Shown: positions 41,932-51,871, counted from the first letter of the stretch. The stretch: 64,000 nt of DNA from Burkholderiales bacterium (GCA_014860445.1 JACZJT010000017.1:142596-206595); one strand, 5' to 3'. Notes: generated by a model from the sequence alone, not told the origin. Numbers and translations: made by a program.

Positions 41932-42984
41932 TTATTCAACGCCTATACCCTGCCCCGCGACCATCCGCCCGATACGGCATGCCGCATCGAAACCGTGCTT
42001 CCTGAATTCAGCCAGCACCGCAGCCTCGCAATCTGGCGCACAGGCGACGAGCAAGCCGCCGCTGGTCTGCGGATCGGTAATCAGCGCACGCTGCCAGTCG
42101 GGCATGCTCCGGGGCAGATGCATTTCCTTGCCGTAAGCCGACCAATTGCGCTCGCTCGCGCCAGTGACCGTGCCCTGTTTCGCCCAGTTCATCGCCTCGT
42201 CGATGAACGGCAGGTCGGCGAAGCGCACACTCGCGCCGAGACCGGAGCCACGGCAGATTTCCAGCAAATGCCCGGCGAGGCCGAAGCCGGTGACGTCGGT
42301 CATCGCATGCACGCCGGCGAGTTCGGCCAGCGCCGTGCCCGGGGTATTGAGTTTGGTCGTGGCTGCGATCATCTGCGCGTAGCCCGCGTCCGAAAGTGCG
42401 CCTTTTTTCAGCGCGGCCGAGAGGATGCCGACACCCAAGGGTTTGCCCAGGATCAGCACGTCGTCCTCTTTCGCGCGATCATTGCGCTTGACGCGCTCCG
42501 GATGCACCAGCCCCAGCGCGACCAGGCCGTAAATCGGTTCGAGCACGTCGATCGAGTGCCCGCCGGCTATGGGTATGCCGGCCTCGGCGCACACCGACTC
42601 TCCGCCGGCGAGGATTTTCTGAATAATCTCCAGTGGTAGTTTGTCCAGCGGCATGCCGACGACGGCCAGCGCCATGAACGGCCGCCCGCCCATGGCATAA
42701 ATGTCGGACAGGGCATTGGTCGCGGCGATGCGTCCGAAATCGTAGGGATCGTCCACGATCGGCGTGAAGAAATCGGTGGTCGCGATCAGCGCCTGCGTGT
42801 CGTTCAAGCGGTACACCGCAGCATCGTCGCTGGACTCGGTGCCCACCAGCAAATCCTTGGGCAGACTGCGGATGGGCGCGGCAGCGAGCAATTCGGTGAG
42901 CACCCCGGGCGCGATCTTGCAGCCGCAACCGCCACCATGGGAAAACTGGGTGAGTCTGAATGGTGCAGCGGCCGGTGCGTTCAT
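41932..42984 (-). CDS. selD: Selenide, water dikinase SelD
   Basis: A 350-residue enzyme that makes selenophosphate from selenide and ATP. The active-site loop reads FSHGGGCGCKIAP with Cys20 and Lys23, so the enzyme itself needs no selenocysteine. Further motifs: DDAAVYRLND, ATTDFFTPIVDDPYDFG, GGHSIDV, TDVTGFGLAGH and DPQTSGGLL. The ATG at 42984 was chosen; the frame continues open to 44151 only as an antisense shadow of mnmH. Divergent from mnmH, its likely user. Confidence 0.95.
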   Translation of the reverse strand: MNAPAAAPFRLTQFSHGGGCGCKIAPGVLTELLAAAPIRSLPKDLLVGTESSDDAAVYRLNDTQALIATTDFFTPIVDDPYDFGRIAATNALSDIYAMGGRPFMALAVVGMPLDKLPLEIIQKILAGGESVCAEAGIPIAGGHSIDVLEPIYGLVALGLVHPERVKRNDRAKEDDVLILGKPLGVGILSAALKKGALSDAGYAQMIAATTKLNTPGTALAELAGVHAMTDVTGFGLAGHLLEICRGSGLGASVRFADLPFIDEAMNWAKQGTVTGASERNWSAYGKEMHLPRSMPDWQRALITDPQTSGGLLVACAPDCEAAVLAEFRKHGFDAACRIGRMVAGQGIGVE

Positions 42985-43119
42985 GGCGACAAGTCTCGGT
43001 TCGAGGTTCGGGTGTGCTTCGGGTTTGGTAGAGGCCGGGTATTTGCGTGTAAACTCGGGGGCTCGTTTCTTGAGCATCGGAGCCACGTTCTGATTCGGTG
43101 CATTCCGTTTGGAAAATCC

Positions 43120-44175
43120 GTGAAATTTCCCAATGTCGTTACCGTAGCACAGCTGGCCGCCTTTGACGAGGTCATCGATGTGCGCTCGCCCTCGGAATAT
43201 GCCGAGGATCATGTGCCGGGCGCGATCAACTGCCCTGTGCTCGACGATGCCGAGCGCGCCGCGATCGGCACGATGTACAAACACGTTTCCGCATTCGATG
43301 CGAAAAAGCGCGGCGCGGCGCTGGTGGCGAAAAACATTGCGCGCCACATCGAGGAAAAATTCGCCGCGCACGGCAAAAACTGGCGGCCGCTGGTGTACTG
43401 CTGGCGCGGCGGCAAACGCAGCGGCGCCATGGCACACATCCTGTCGGAAATCGGCTGGCATGCAGCGCAACTCGATGGCGGCTATCGTGCCTACCGGCGC
43501 GAAATTCTGGCGCAACTGGCCGAATTGCCGCGGAGCTTGCAATATCGCGTGGTATGCGGCGCCACCGGCAGCGCCAAGAGCCGCCTGCTGCAGGCACTGG
43601 CCGCGGCGGGCGCCCAGGTGCTCGACCTCGAGGAAATCGCCTGCCACCGCGGCTCGGTACTGGGGGATATTCCGGAACACGCGCAGCCGGCACAGAAAAT
43701 GTTCGACAGCCGGGTGTGGGATAGGCTGCGCAAGTTCGACCCAATGCAGCCCGTGTACGTGGAAGCCGAAAGCAAGAAGATCGGACAGCTGCAGGTTCCG
43801 GATGCCCTGCTTGCATCCATGCGCGAAAGCCCCTGCGTGCTGATCGAGGCGCCACTGGACGAACGCGTCGCGTTTCTCGTCGACGAATACATACACTTCC
43901 TCGGCAAACCCAGCGAGTTGAAAACCAAGCTCGGCTGCCTCGTGGGCCTGCAAAGCAAGGAGACGATCGAGCGTTGGACCGAGCAGATCGAGAACCAGCG
44001 CTGGCACGAGCTGGTTGCCGACCTGCTCGCCAATCACTACGATCCGGCCTACCTCCGCGCGACGAAAAAGAACTTTGCGCGACTGGCCGATGCGCGGCTG
44101 CTGCGGCCGTCGAAGCTTGATTCCAAATCGCTCAAGCGCCTGGCGACGCAAATGATCGAAGAGGCACAGACATGA
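43120..44175 (+). CDS. mnmH: tRNA 2-selenouridine synthase MnmH (SelU)
   Basis: A 351-residue enzyme that replaces sulfur by selenium in the wobble 2-thiouridine of certain tRNAs using selenophosphate. A rhodanese domain with EVIDVRSPSEYAEDH and catalytic loop YCWRGGKRSG (Cys94) is followed by a P-loop domain (GATGSAKS at 147-154). It starts at GTG 43120. Its stop overlaps the ATG of the regulator gene that follows. Pairing with selD explains selenium use here without selenoproteins. Confidence 0.93.
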   Translation: MKFPNVVTVAQLAAFDEVIDVRSPSEYAEDHVPGAINCPVLDDAERAAIGTMYKHVSAFDAKKRGAALVAKNIARHIEEKFAAHGKNWRPLVYCWRGGKRSGAMAHILSEIGWHAAQLDGGYRAYRREILAQLAELPRSLQYRVVCGATGSAKSRLLQALAAAGAQVLDLEEIACHRGSVLGDIPEHAQPAQKMFDSRVWDRLRKFDPMQPVYVEAESKKIGQLQVPDALLASMRESPCVLIEAPLDERVAFLVDEYIHFLGKPSELKTKLGCLVGLQSKETIERWTEQIENQRWHELVADLLANHYDPAYLRATKKNFARLADARLLRPSKLDSKSLKRLATQMIEEAQT

Positions 44176-44837
44176 ACGATCCGGAAATGAAATCCCGGCT
44201 GCTGCAACTGTTCCCGGTATTTCAGAAACTGCCGGCCGCGGCAGTGGAAGAGATCATGCGCGGCGCAGCGACCCGGCAGGCGCCGGCGGGGACAATACTG
44301 TTCGAAGCCTCGAGTCCCTGCACCGGCTTTCCGATGCTGTTCGATGGCAGCGTGCGCGTGGTCAAGTCCGCACCCAACGGCCGCGAAGTGCAGCTCTATC
44401 GCATCACGCCGGGTGAAAGTTGCCTGCTCTCCTCAAGCTGCCTGCTCGGCGGAACCGCCTACGCCGCAACCGGCATCGCGGAAACCGATGTAACGCTGGT
44501 CGCGCTGCCGCCCGCCTTGTTCCATCGACTGCTGGCCGAACACAAACCATTTCGCGACTACGTGTTCAGTCTGTTCTCGGAGCGCCTGTCCGACCTCATG
44601 GCACTGGTCGAAGCCGTCACCTTTCAGAAACTGGATCAGCGGCTGGCGGCGCTGCTGCTGGGCAAGGGGGAACTGGTGCGCAGCACCCACCAGGGGCTGG
44701 CCGACGAACTGGGGAGCGTGCGCGAAATGGTGAGCCGGCTGCTCAGCAACTTCCAGGACCGCGGCTGGGTCGAACTCGGCCGCGAACAGATCCGCATTGC
44801 CGACGCCGCCGCGCTGCGCAGGCTGGCCCAGCCCTAG
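44172..44837 (+). CDS. Crp/Fnr-family transcription regulator
   Basis: A 221-residue regulator: cyclic-nucleotide-binding-like fold (PAGTILFEASSPCTGFPML, then RITPGESCLLSSSCLLGG) and C-terminal helix-turn-helix THQGLADELGSVREMVSRLL. The N-terminal four-cysteine pattern of FNR is absent; the Cys near 51 and those in ESCLLSSSCLL belong to a common subgroup whose signal is uncertain. ATGA overlap with mnmH puts it in the same operon, which hints at regulation linked to selenium or tRNA modification, but this is only inference. Confidence 0.9.
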   Translation: MNDPEMKSRLLQLFPVFQKLPAAAVEEIMRGAATRQAPAGTILFEASSPCTGFPMLFDGSVRVVKSAPNGREVQLYRITPGESCLLSSSCLLGGTAYAATGIAETDVTLVALPPALFHRLLAEHKPFRDYVFSLFSERLSDLMALVEAVTFQKLDQRLAALLLGKGELVRSTHQGLADELGSVREMVSRLLSNFQDRGWVELGREQIRIADAAALRRLAQP

Positions 44838-44976
44838 TCGATCAATAAGCCGTCAACAACCCATTGGGCGCGAAGTGCATCGGTCGGTGAAACGGCGATG
44901 ACGCGCATCGGAGGCGCGAGCCCTAAAGCGCTGGCTTCACGCGCTGGCGGTCCTGAATTCGCGGGCGGTCTTTACT

Positions 44977-45900
44977 TTACAAACTGCCCAGCACCTTGAT
45001 GTGCGCGACCACGCCGCGCGCAAGCGCGGACAGGTTGTAACCGCCTTCGAGCACCGAGACGATGCGCCCTTCCGCGTATTTGTCCGCCACCGCCTTGATC
45101 TGCGTTGTCACCCAGGCGTAATCTGCATCCACCAGCCGCAGCATGGCCATGTCGTCTTCCACATGGGCATCGAAACCCGCCGAGAAAAAAATCATCTGCG
45201 GCTTGAACGCTTCCAGCGCAGGCAGCCACTGCATGCTCACCGCATCGCGAAACGGCTGACTGCCCGCACCTGCGGGCAGCGGCACATTGACCATGTTGGG
45301 CGCGGGTTCATCGGTGCCGCTATACGGATAAAACGGATGCTGGAAGGTGCTCACCATGAGCACGCGCGGGTCATCGCTGAATATGTCCTCGGTCCCGTTG
45401 CCGTGGTGCACGTCGAAATCGACAATCGCTACGCGCTCCAGGCCGTACTGCTCCAGCGCGTGCCTGGCGGCGACGGCGACGTTGTTGAACAGGCAAAAAC
45501 CCATGGCGCGGCTGCGCATCGCATGATGACCCGGCGGGCGCACGCTGCAAAAGGCATTTTCCGCCTGCCGGTTCAATACCAGGTCGGTGGCCAGCACCGC
45601 CGCCCCGGCCGCATGCAGCGCAGCCTCCCAGGTATGCGGATTCATCGCGGTGTCGGGATCCAGATGGACCGTTCCGCTTTCCGGCGAACTGGAGCGGATG
45701 TGGCTGATGTATTCCATCGGGTGCACCCGCGCCAGGCTGCTTACGCTTGCCTGCGGCGCCTCATGATGGGTCAGATGCTGCCCGATTCCGGATGCAATCA
45801 GCTGATCGTCGATGGAACTCAGACGCTCCGGACATTCGGGGTGATAGGCGCCCATGTCGTGTTTGCCACATTGCGGATGGGAGATAAACGCGGTGGTCAT
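44977..45900 (-). CDS. Histone-deacetylase-family hydrolase
   Basis: A 307-residue zinc deacetylase of the HDAC/acetoin-utilisation/acetylpolyamine amidohydrolase family. Catalytic elements: RPPGHHA (His125, His126), IVDFDVHHGNGT with zinc ligands Asp163 and His165, SAGFDAH with the third ligand, and LEGGYN. In bacteria the substrate is usually an acetylated polyamine, lysine or small metabolite. Divergent from the MoxR operon with 190 bases between. Confidence 0.93.
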   Translation of the reverse strand: MTTAFISHPQCGKHDMGAYHPECPERLSSIDDQLIASGIGQHLTHHEAPQASVSSLARVHPMEYISHIRSSSPESGTVHLDPDTAMNPHTWEAALHAAGAAVLATDLVLNRQAENAFCSVRPPGHHAMRSRAMGFCLFNNVAVAARHALEQYGLERVAIVDFDVHHGNGTEDIFSDDPRVLMVSTFQHPFYPYSGTDEPAPNMVNVPLPAGAGSQPFRDAVSMQWLPALEAFKPQMIFFSAGFDAHVEDDMAMLRLVDADYAWVTTQIKAVADKYAEGRIVSVLEGGYNLSALARGVVAHIKVLGSL

Positions 45901-46090
45901 CGTTGCCTGCGCTTTGATCGGATTTCCTGAATATTAGCCGAAATCCACGTAAAATGACGTTTGGCCCGAGATTGAACGCGCCACGCCCCTGGTGCTTTAC
46001 GCGCCGCCGCCCCCCGCGCACGAGCGCCCGGCACTGCCGAAGACACGATGGAGAACCCGATTGCTGCTACATGCTGAAACGAAATTCGTC

Positions 46091-47011
46091 ATGCGCGATA
46101 CGCCCATACATCGTGTCATCGCCAACGCCGGCAAGATCATCCTGGGAAAGGAAAGGCAGATACGGCTTTCAGTGGCCTGTCTGCTGGCGCGCGGCCATCT
46201 GTTGATCGAGGACCTGCCCGGCGTGGGCAAGACTACGCTCGCACACACCCTGGCGAAGCTTCTGGGTCTGGGCTTTCAGCGCATCTCGTTCACCAGCGAC
46301 CTGCTGCCCGCGGACATCATCGGCGTATCCGTGTTCGACCGCGACAGCGCTTCCTTCAAATTTCATCCGGGGCCGATTTTTTCGCAGCTGATCCTGGCGG
46401 ACGAAGTCAATCGCGCCACGCCCAAGGCGCAAAGCGCGCTGCTGGAGGCGATGGAAGAGCATCAAGTCACGGCGGAAGGCGAAACGCACCAGCTGCCGGA
46501 GCCCTTTTTCGTGATTGCCACGCAGAATCCTTCGCACCAGGTCGGCACCTTCCCCCTGCCGGAATCACAGCTCGACCGCTTTCTCATGCGCATCGAGCTC
46601 GGCTATCCGGACCGCGACGCCGAGCGCGCCCTGCTGCAAGGCGCGAACCGGCGCAATTTGGTGGCGACACTCGAACCCTGTCTCGCTCCCGGTGAACTGA
46701 TGGAAATGCAGGCGAACGCGGACCAGGTGCACGCATCGGCGGCCCTGGTCGATTACATTCAGGCGATCATCGAGCATACGCGGCGCGCCCCCGAGTTCAC
46801 CAACGGCCTGTCGCCGCGCGCCGCCCTGGGCATGCTGCATGCAGCCAGGGCCTGGGCCATGCTCGAAGGGCGCGACCAGGTGCTGCCCGAAGACGTCCAG
46901 GCGATCCTGCCAGGCGTCGCCGGCCACCGCCTCGCCCCGGCGCATGAAGGCGCGCGCAAGCGCGCTTCGGAGGTCACGGCTGCGCTGATCGAGGCCGTGC
47001 CGATTCCCTGA
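46091..47011 (+). CDS. MoxR-family AAA ATPase
   Basis: A 306-residue AAA+ ATPase: Walker A EDLPGVGKTTLAH, the region LLPADIIGVSVFD, Walker B ILADEVNRATPKAQSALLEAM, sensor IATQNPSHQVGTFPLPESQLDRF. MoxR proteins act as chaperones in assembly of envelope or VWA proteins. First gene of a block with a DUF58 and a transglutaminase gene, a combination conserved in many proteobacteria. The ATG at 46091 is chosen; the upstream frame to 45992 has Pro/Ala-rich non-family sequence. Confidence 0.92.
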   Translation: MRDTPIHRVIANAGKIILGKERQIRLSVACLLARGHLLIEDLPGVGKTTLAHTLAKLLGLGFQRISFTSDLLPADIIGVSVFDRDSASFKFHPGPIFSQLILADEVNRATPKAQSALLEAMEEHQVTAEGETHQLPEPFFVIATQNPSHQVGTFPLPESQLDRFLMRIELGYPDRDAERALLQGANRRNLVATLEPCLAPGELMEMQANADQVHASAALVDYIQAIIEHTRRAPEFTNGLSPRAALGMLHAARAWAMLEGRDQVLPEDVQAILPGVAGHRLAPAHEGARKRASEVTAALIEAVPIP

Positions 47012-47043
47012 GCGGCCTCAGGCAACCGGAGCGCATAGGCGCG

Positions 47044-48000
47044 ATGTTCCAAAAACTCCTGAACCGCTCGCAGCTTTACCTGGCGTTCTTCGGCCCGCGC
47101 ACGCCCGAGCCGGGTACTATTTTCCTGCGGCAGAATCGCGTCTATATCCTGCCCACCCGACCCGGCCTCGCGTTCGGCCTCGCCCTGGGCGTGATGCTGA
47201 TCGGCTCGATCAATTACACCCTTTCGCTGGGATACATACTTACTTTCCTGCTTGCGAGCATGGGGCTGGTGGCGATCCTGCACACGTTCCGCAACCTGGT
47301 GCATCTGCACATCAGCGCGGGCCGCGTGGAACCGGTGTTCGCCGGCGAGACCGCATGGTTCGAACTGTTCATCGAAAACCGATCGCGCTACGAGCGCAGT
47401 GCCCTCGTCCTCTGGCATCAGGGCAAGCCGACGCAATGCGATGTCGCGTCGGGGCGCGGCACCACGGTGAGCATACCGATCACGGCCGGGCACCGCGGCT
47501 GGCTTGCGCCGGAACGCATTACCGTCGACACGCGCTTTCCGGTGGGACTGCTGCGCGCCTGGAGCTATATTCGGCCGGACATGCGCTGCCTCGTCTATCC
47601 CAGGCCCGACGATGGCCGGCTGCCGCTGCCCGAGCCCAGCGGCAACGCGGGCGAAAAACGCGTCGCCGGCGGAGGCAGCGATGATTTCGCGGGCCTGCGC
47701 GCCTATCAGTCCAGCGATTCACCCAGGCATATTCACTGGAAAGCCGCCGCGAGGGAACAGGGGCTGCAAACCAAGGTGTTCAGCGGCCGCGCGGCCGCGG
47801 AATTGTGGCTGGACTGGAACGCACTCCCCGCCGATCTGAACCTCGAGGACAGGCTGTCGCGCATGACGCGCTGGGTGCTTGCAGCCGATCAGGACGGCCT
47901 GCGTTACGGCTTGCGCCTGCCCGGAATGGAAATTGCGCCCGATGCCGGCGAACCACACCGCCTCGCCTGCCTGCGTGAGCTTGCCCTGTATGGCCTCTGA
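47044..48000 (+). CDS. DUF58-domain membrane protein
   Basis: A 318-residue protein with two membrane helices (residues about 40-80), a beta-rich middle, and the DUF58 motif GSDDFAGLRAYQSSDSPRHIHWKAAAR near 225-250. DUF58 proteins resemble VWA domains and occur with MoxR. It follows the MoxR gene by 32 bases, and its stop overlaps the start of the transglutaminase gene. Confidence 0.9.
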   Translation: MFQKLLNRSQLYLAFFGPRTPEPGTIFLRQNRVYILPTRPGLAFGLALGVMLIGSINYTLSLGYILTFLLASMGLVAILHTFRNLVHLHISAGRVEPVFAGETAWFELFIENRSRYERSALVLWHQGKPTQCDVASGRGTTVSIPITAGHRGWLAPERITVDTRFPVGLLRAWSYIRPDMRCLVYPRPDDGRLPLPEPSGNAGEKRVAGGGSDDFAGLRAYQSSDSPRHIHWKAAAREQGLQTKVFSGRAAAELWLDWNALPADLNLEDRLSRMTRWVLAADQDGLRYGLRLPGMEIAPDAGEPHRLACLRELALYGL

Positions 48001-49945
48001 GAAACAATCGAATCCGCCGATTCAGTTGCGCCACCTCTTGTGGCTGCTCGCCGGCCTGTCGCTGGTGGTGGCCCCGCATGCCCTGCGCCTGCCCTGGTGG
48101 TTGAACTTGATTGCGCTGATCCTGTTCGTCTGGCGCGTCTACCTCGCGTGGGGCGAACGTCCGCTGCCGCAGAAATGGCTGCTGGCCCTGTTCGTGATCG
48201 GCGGCGTATTCGGTGTCTATCTGACCTACCGCACTATTTTCGGACGCGATTCCGGCGTCGCCATGCTGGTGCTGTTCCTGTCGCTCAAACTGCTGGAACT
48301 TCACCGTCAGCGCGACGCCATCGTGTTGATCCTGCTCTCCTACTTTCTCGCACTCACCAATTTCTTCTATTCGCAGACGCTGCCGACCGCGGGACTGATG
48401 CTGGTCTCGGCGCTGATCAATACCGCCAGCCTGGTGAATTTCGCCGCGCCGCTGCGCACGCTGCAGGCAAACCTGCGAACCGCCGGCGTGCTGCTTGCTC
48501 AGGCGGCGCCGGTGATGCTGCTTTTGTTCTTCCTGTTTCCGCGGGTGCAGGGTCCGCTCTGGGGATTGCCGCAAGACGCCTACAGCGGCGTCACCGGCTT
48601 ATCCGACTCGATGTCGCCCGGCGCCATCAGCCGGCTGTCGCAGTCCGACGCGATCGCGTTTCGCGTCAGATTCCAGGGAGACGCGCCGCCGCGGCCGCAG
48701 TTGTATTGGCGCGGGCCGGTATTCTGGGAATTCGACGGCCGCACCTGGCGTCCCGGCGATGTGCGCACCTTTAACCAGATCAAATTCGAAGCCACCGGCA
48801 AACCCTACGACTACGAGGTCACGCTGGAGCCGCACAATCATAACTGGCTGTTCGCCCTGGAACTGGCCGCGATCATTCCGCCCAACGCGAGAGTCACACC
48901 GGAATACATGCTGCTGTCGCGCACGCCGGTGCGCAACCGGGTGCGCTACGCCATGCGCTCCTATACCAATTTCACCGAAGGCGGCGCGGACGATACCGAC
49001 GAACTGCGCCCGGGACTGCTGCTGCCCGAAGGCTACAACCCGCGCGCGCGCCGTCTGGCGCAGCAATGGGCGGCGCAAAGCACGACCGACGCCGCCGTCG
49101 CGCAGAAGGCGATCGACTATTTCCGCGTGGAAGGCTTTGTCTATACCCTGGAGCCGCCGCTGCTCGGCCGCGACTCGGTCGACGAATTCCTGTTCGGCAG
49201 CAAGCGCGGCTTTTGCGAGCACTACGCTTCGAGCTTCGTGTTTCTGATGCGCGCAGCAGGCTTGCCGGCCCGCGTGGTCACCGGTTATCAGGGCGGCGAA
49301 ATCAATCCGGTGGATCAGTACATGATCGTACGCCAGTCGGACGCGCACGCCTGGGCGGAGGTGTGGCTCAAAGACCGCGGCTGGGTGCGCTTCGATCCCA
49401 CCGCCGCGGCTTCTCCGGTGCGCGTCGAATCCGGCGTTGCCGCCGCCGTGCCGGCCACCGACCCGCTGCCGCTGATGGCGCGCACCACTCTCTATTGGCT
49501 GCGCGGACTGCGCTACAACTGGGACGCACTCGCCAACAAGTGGAACCAGCTGGTGCTGGGTTACAACCCGGAACGCCAGCGCCAGTTTCTGAGCAGGATA
49601 GGCATGAAGGAGCCCAGTTGGGAAGACATGGCGCTGACGCTGTTCTGGGCAGTGGGCGCCTTGCTTGCGTTGCTCCTGGCCTGGCTGTTGCGGCGCATGA
49701 AAACCGCCGACCCGGTGCAACGCCTGTGGCTCAGGTTCTGCGCCAAGCTCGGCAGGAAGGGTTGCGTGCGTGCGCCGCACGAGGGTCCGGCAGATTTCAT
49801 CGAACGCACGGCGGGCCGCTATCCCGCCCATGCCGAGCGCATCCGCGCCATCGGCGCACTGTATATCGCAATGCGCTACGGCTCGCGGGCGGATGCGCAG
49901 GTGCTTGCCAAGTTGCGCCTGCTGGTGCGGGAGTTCAGCGTTTGA
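47990..49945 (+). CDS. TgpA-type transmembrane transglutaminase
   Basis: A 651-residue membrane enzyme: about six N-terminal helices to residue 195, a periplasmic transglutaminase core with Cys409 (RGFCEHYASSFVFLMRAAG), His453 (SDAHAWAEVW) and Asp469 (RFDPTAA), then a last helix near 545-565 and a cytoplasmic tail. It matches TgpA of Pseudomonas, an essential envelope transglutaminase. Start at 47990, overlapping the DUF58 stop. The stop overlaps the TTG of the lytic transglycosylase gene. Confidence 0.93.
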   Translation: MASEKQSNPPIQLRHLLWLLAGLSLVVAPHALRLPWWLNLIALILFVWRVYLAWGERPLPQKWLLALFVIGGVFGVYLTYRTIFGRDSGVAMLVLFLSLKLLELHRQRDAIVLILLSYFLALTNFFYSQTLPTAGLMLVSALINTASLVNFAAPLRTLQANLRTAGVLLAQAAPVMLLLFFLFPRVQGPLWGLPQDAYSGVTGLSDSMSPGAISRLSQSDAIAFRVRFQGDAPPRPQLYWRGPVFWEFDGRTWRPGDVRTFNQIKFEATGKPYDYEVTLEPHNHNWLFALELAAIIPPNARVTPEYMLLSRTPVRNRVRYAMRSYTNFTEGGADDTDELRPGLLLPEGYNPRARRLAQQWAAQSTTDAAVAQKAIDYFRVEGFVYTLEPPLLGRDSVDEFLFGSKRGFCEHYASSFVFLMRAAGLPARVVTGYQGGEINPVDQYMIVRQSDAHAWAEVWLKDRGWVRFDPTAAASPVRVESGVAAAVPATDPLPLMARTTLYWLRGLRYNWDALANKWNQLVLGYNPERQRQFLSRIGMKEPSWEDMALTLFWAVGALLALLLAWLLRRMKTADPVQRLWLRFCAKLGRKGCVRAPHEGPADFIERTAGRYPAHAERIRAIGALYIAMRYGSRADAQVLAKLRLLVREFSV

Positions 49946-50958
49946 AGCGCGCGCTCGGTTTGCTGCTTTGCGCCTTGCTGGCGCTCGCGCTCGGCGCCGC
50001 CTCCCTGAGTTTCGCGGCCGGCACCACCAAACGCTACACGGCGCGCAAGGACGTGCACGAGTTCATCTCGCAGATGGTGGACCGGCACGGCTTTGTCAAG
50101 GAAGAGCTGAGGCAGGTGTTCAAGCGCGCGCGCTTCAAACCGGAGATCATCACGGCGATCACGCCGCCCAGCACACCGCGCGCGAAATCCTGGTCAGCGT
50201 ATAGGGCGCTGTTTCTCACGCCGGAGCGCATCGAAGCGGGGGTCGAATTCCGCGAGCAACAGCGCGAGGCCCTTGCGCACGCGGCCGAACTGTACGGCGT
50301 GCCCGAAGAAATCATCGTCGGCATCATCGGCGTTGAAACGGTTTACGGCCGCAACACCGGCAGCTATCGCATCATCGACGCGCTCACCACGCTCGCCTTC
50401 GACTATCCGCCGCGCGCGGAATTCTTTCGCGGCGAACTGGAAAATTATCTGATTTACGCGCGCAGCGCAGACATCGACATCCTCGCCATGAAAGGATCCT
50501 ATGCCGGTGCCATCGGCATTCCCCAGTTCATGCCGAGCAGCTATCTGCGCTACGCGGTGGATCTCGACGGCGATGGCAAACAGGATCTCTCGAATAGTTT
50601 TCCAGACGCAATAGGCAGCGTGGCCAATTATCTGAAGGAGCACGGCTGGAAGACCGGTCAGCCCGTCGCCTTCCCGGCGCAGGTGCGGGGCCAGCGTTAT
50701 CGCGAGCTCGTCGAGGCGGGCATCAAGCCGGCAACCCGATACGGCGACCTCGCTGGCCTGGGTGTCAGCGCCAATGGCAATACCGGCGCGGAGGCGCTAT
50801 GCGCCTTGATCGAACTCGCGACACCGGACGAGGCGAGCGAGTACCTGGTCGCATTCAACAACTTCTACGTGCTGACACGCTACAACCGTTCGAGCATGTA
50901 CGCTACCGCCGTGCTGGAACTCGCGCAGGCGGTAAAAGCAGCGGCGCAGGCGAAGTAG
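49942..50958 (+). CDS. mltB: Membrane-bound lytic transglycosylase B
   Basis: A 338-residue murein-cleaving enzyme with a hydrophobic signal sequence. The catalytic Glu132 is in IIGVETVYGRNTGSYRI. Further motifs are GSYAGAIGIPQFMPSSYLRYAVD and SVANYLKEHGW. No lipobox cysteine follows the signal, unlike E. coli MltB. It starts at TTG 49942 with GGGAG upstream, overlapping the TgpA stop (TTGA), so it ends the four-gene envelope operon. Confidence 0.92.
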   Translation: MKRALGLLLCALLALALGAASLSFAAGTTKRYTARKDVHEFISQMVDRHGFVKEELRQVFKRARFKPEIITAITPPSTPRAKSWSAYRALFLTPERIEAGVEFREQQREALAHAAELYGVPEEIIVGIIGVETVYGRNTGSYRIIDALTTLAFDYPPRAEFFRGELENYLIYARSADIDILAMKGSYAGAIGIPQFMPSSYLRYAVDLDGDGKQDLSNSFPDAIGSVANYLKEHGWKTGQPVAFPAQVRGQRYRELVEAGIKPATRYGDLAGLGVSANGNTGAEALCALIELATPDEASEYLVAFNNFYVLTRYNRSSMYATAVLELAQAVKAAAQAK

Positions 50959-51028
50959 ACCGTGCCAGAACCTAAATTCTGGAATTGTCATTCCGAATTC
51001 GCCCTTTGATTTAATCGCGACAGAAGGT

Positions 51029-51871
51029 TCAGGTTGGGCGAGTCAATATGCGCAGCCCGTCCAAGGCCAGGGGCATGACTGGATTGTCGAGCTCCTTCGG
51101 GTAGACCACGTAAGCGGGAAGTGCGTAGCGGGGCGCGTCGGCAACTACATGCAGCCGGCCACCGGCAATCAGCGGCTCCGCCATACGCGCCGGCAAGTAA
51201 CAAGCGCCGCCGTTGCTTAGCATAAGCTGCACGCCCAGCCAGCCGATGCTGACGACCTGCGGCGGGGGCTCGAGATCCGGGTAGCTTTGGGTGTGCTGGA
51301 GGTCGAATGCCGGCCCCCAGTCCACATAGATGTAATCGTCACCTGGCTGGGAATCGCCCGGACGGCTGCTCACCAACACCAAGGTTTCGTCGAACAGGTG
51401 CTCGACAACGAGTCCCGAGCTATGATTCGGGCTGTACATCAGGCCGACGTCGAGCGTGCCTTCGATCAGGCGGCGCATCAGGCCCTCCTCGAATCCGATT
51501 TCGGCGCGTATTGCCACATCCGTCGCCTGCTGACGGATCCAGTGCACCCAATCCGGCAGCAGACTTTCCCAGAGTGCAATGCGACCACCTATGCGCAGGG
51601 TCGCGCGATAGCGGCTAGGCAGGCCCACGTGATGGCGGGCCTGCTCTGCCGTTAGCACCAGTCGTTTGGCGTATTCTGCGTAACGTCGCCCACCTATGGT
51701 AAGCGTGGCTCCGGCGCGATTGCGAACGAATAGGCGCACGCCGAGTTCGCCCTCCAGACGCTGGATGCGCGCACTCACGGTGGATTGCGTCAAATGCAGA
51801 CGCCCTGCGGCTTCGAGAAAGCTGCCACAAGCGGCAATCGCCAGAAAAGTGCGTGCTTGGTCGATATCCAT
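51029..51871 (-). CDS. LysR-family transcription regulator
   Basis: A 280-residue LysR protein. The N-terminal winged helix-turn-helix is clear (TFLAIAACGSFLEAAGRLHLTQSTVSARIQRLEGELG), followed by the effector-binding domain with GRIALWESLLPDWV and DVGLMYSPNHSSGLV. It is slightly shorter than the usual 295-300. It is divergent from the DsrC-like gene, and the 122 bases between hold two palindromes, so it most likely controls that gene and itself. The effector is unknown. Confidence 0.93.
   Translation of the reverse strand: MDIDQARTFLAIAACGSFLEAAGRLHLTQSTVSARIQRLEGELGVRLFVRNRAGATLTIGGRRYAEYAKRLVLTAEQARHHVGLPSRYRATLRIGGRIALWESLLPDWVHWIRQQATDVAIRAEIGFEEGLMRRLIEGTLDVGLMYSPNHSSGLVVEHLFDETLVLVSSRPGDSQPGDDYIYVDWGPAFDLQHTQSYPDLEPPPQVVSIGWLGVQLMLSNGGACYLPARMAEPLIAGGRLHVVADAPRYALPAYVVYPKELDNPVMPLALDGLRILTRPT

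Noticed and set aside
42985-44151. N-terminal extension of selD suggesting a 739-residue fusion protein
   Set aside because: The extra 390 residues are antisense to mnmH and do not resemble any protein. The SelD start at 42984 matches the family.
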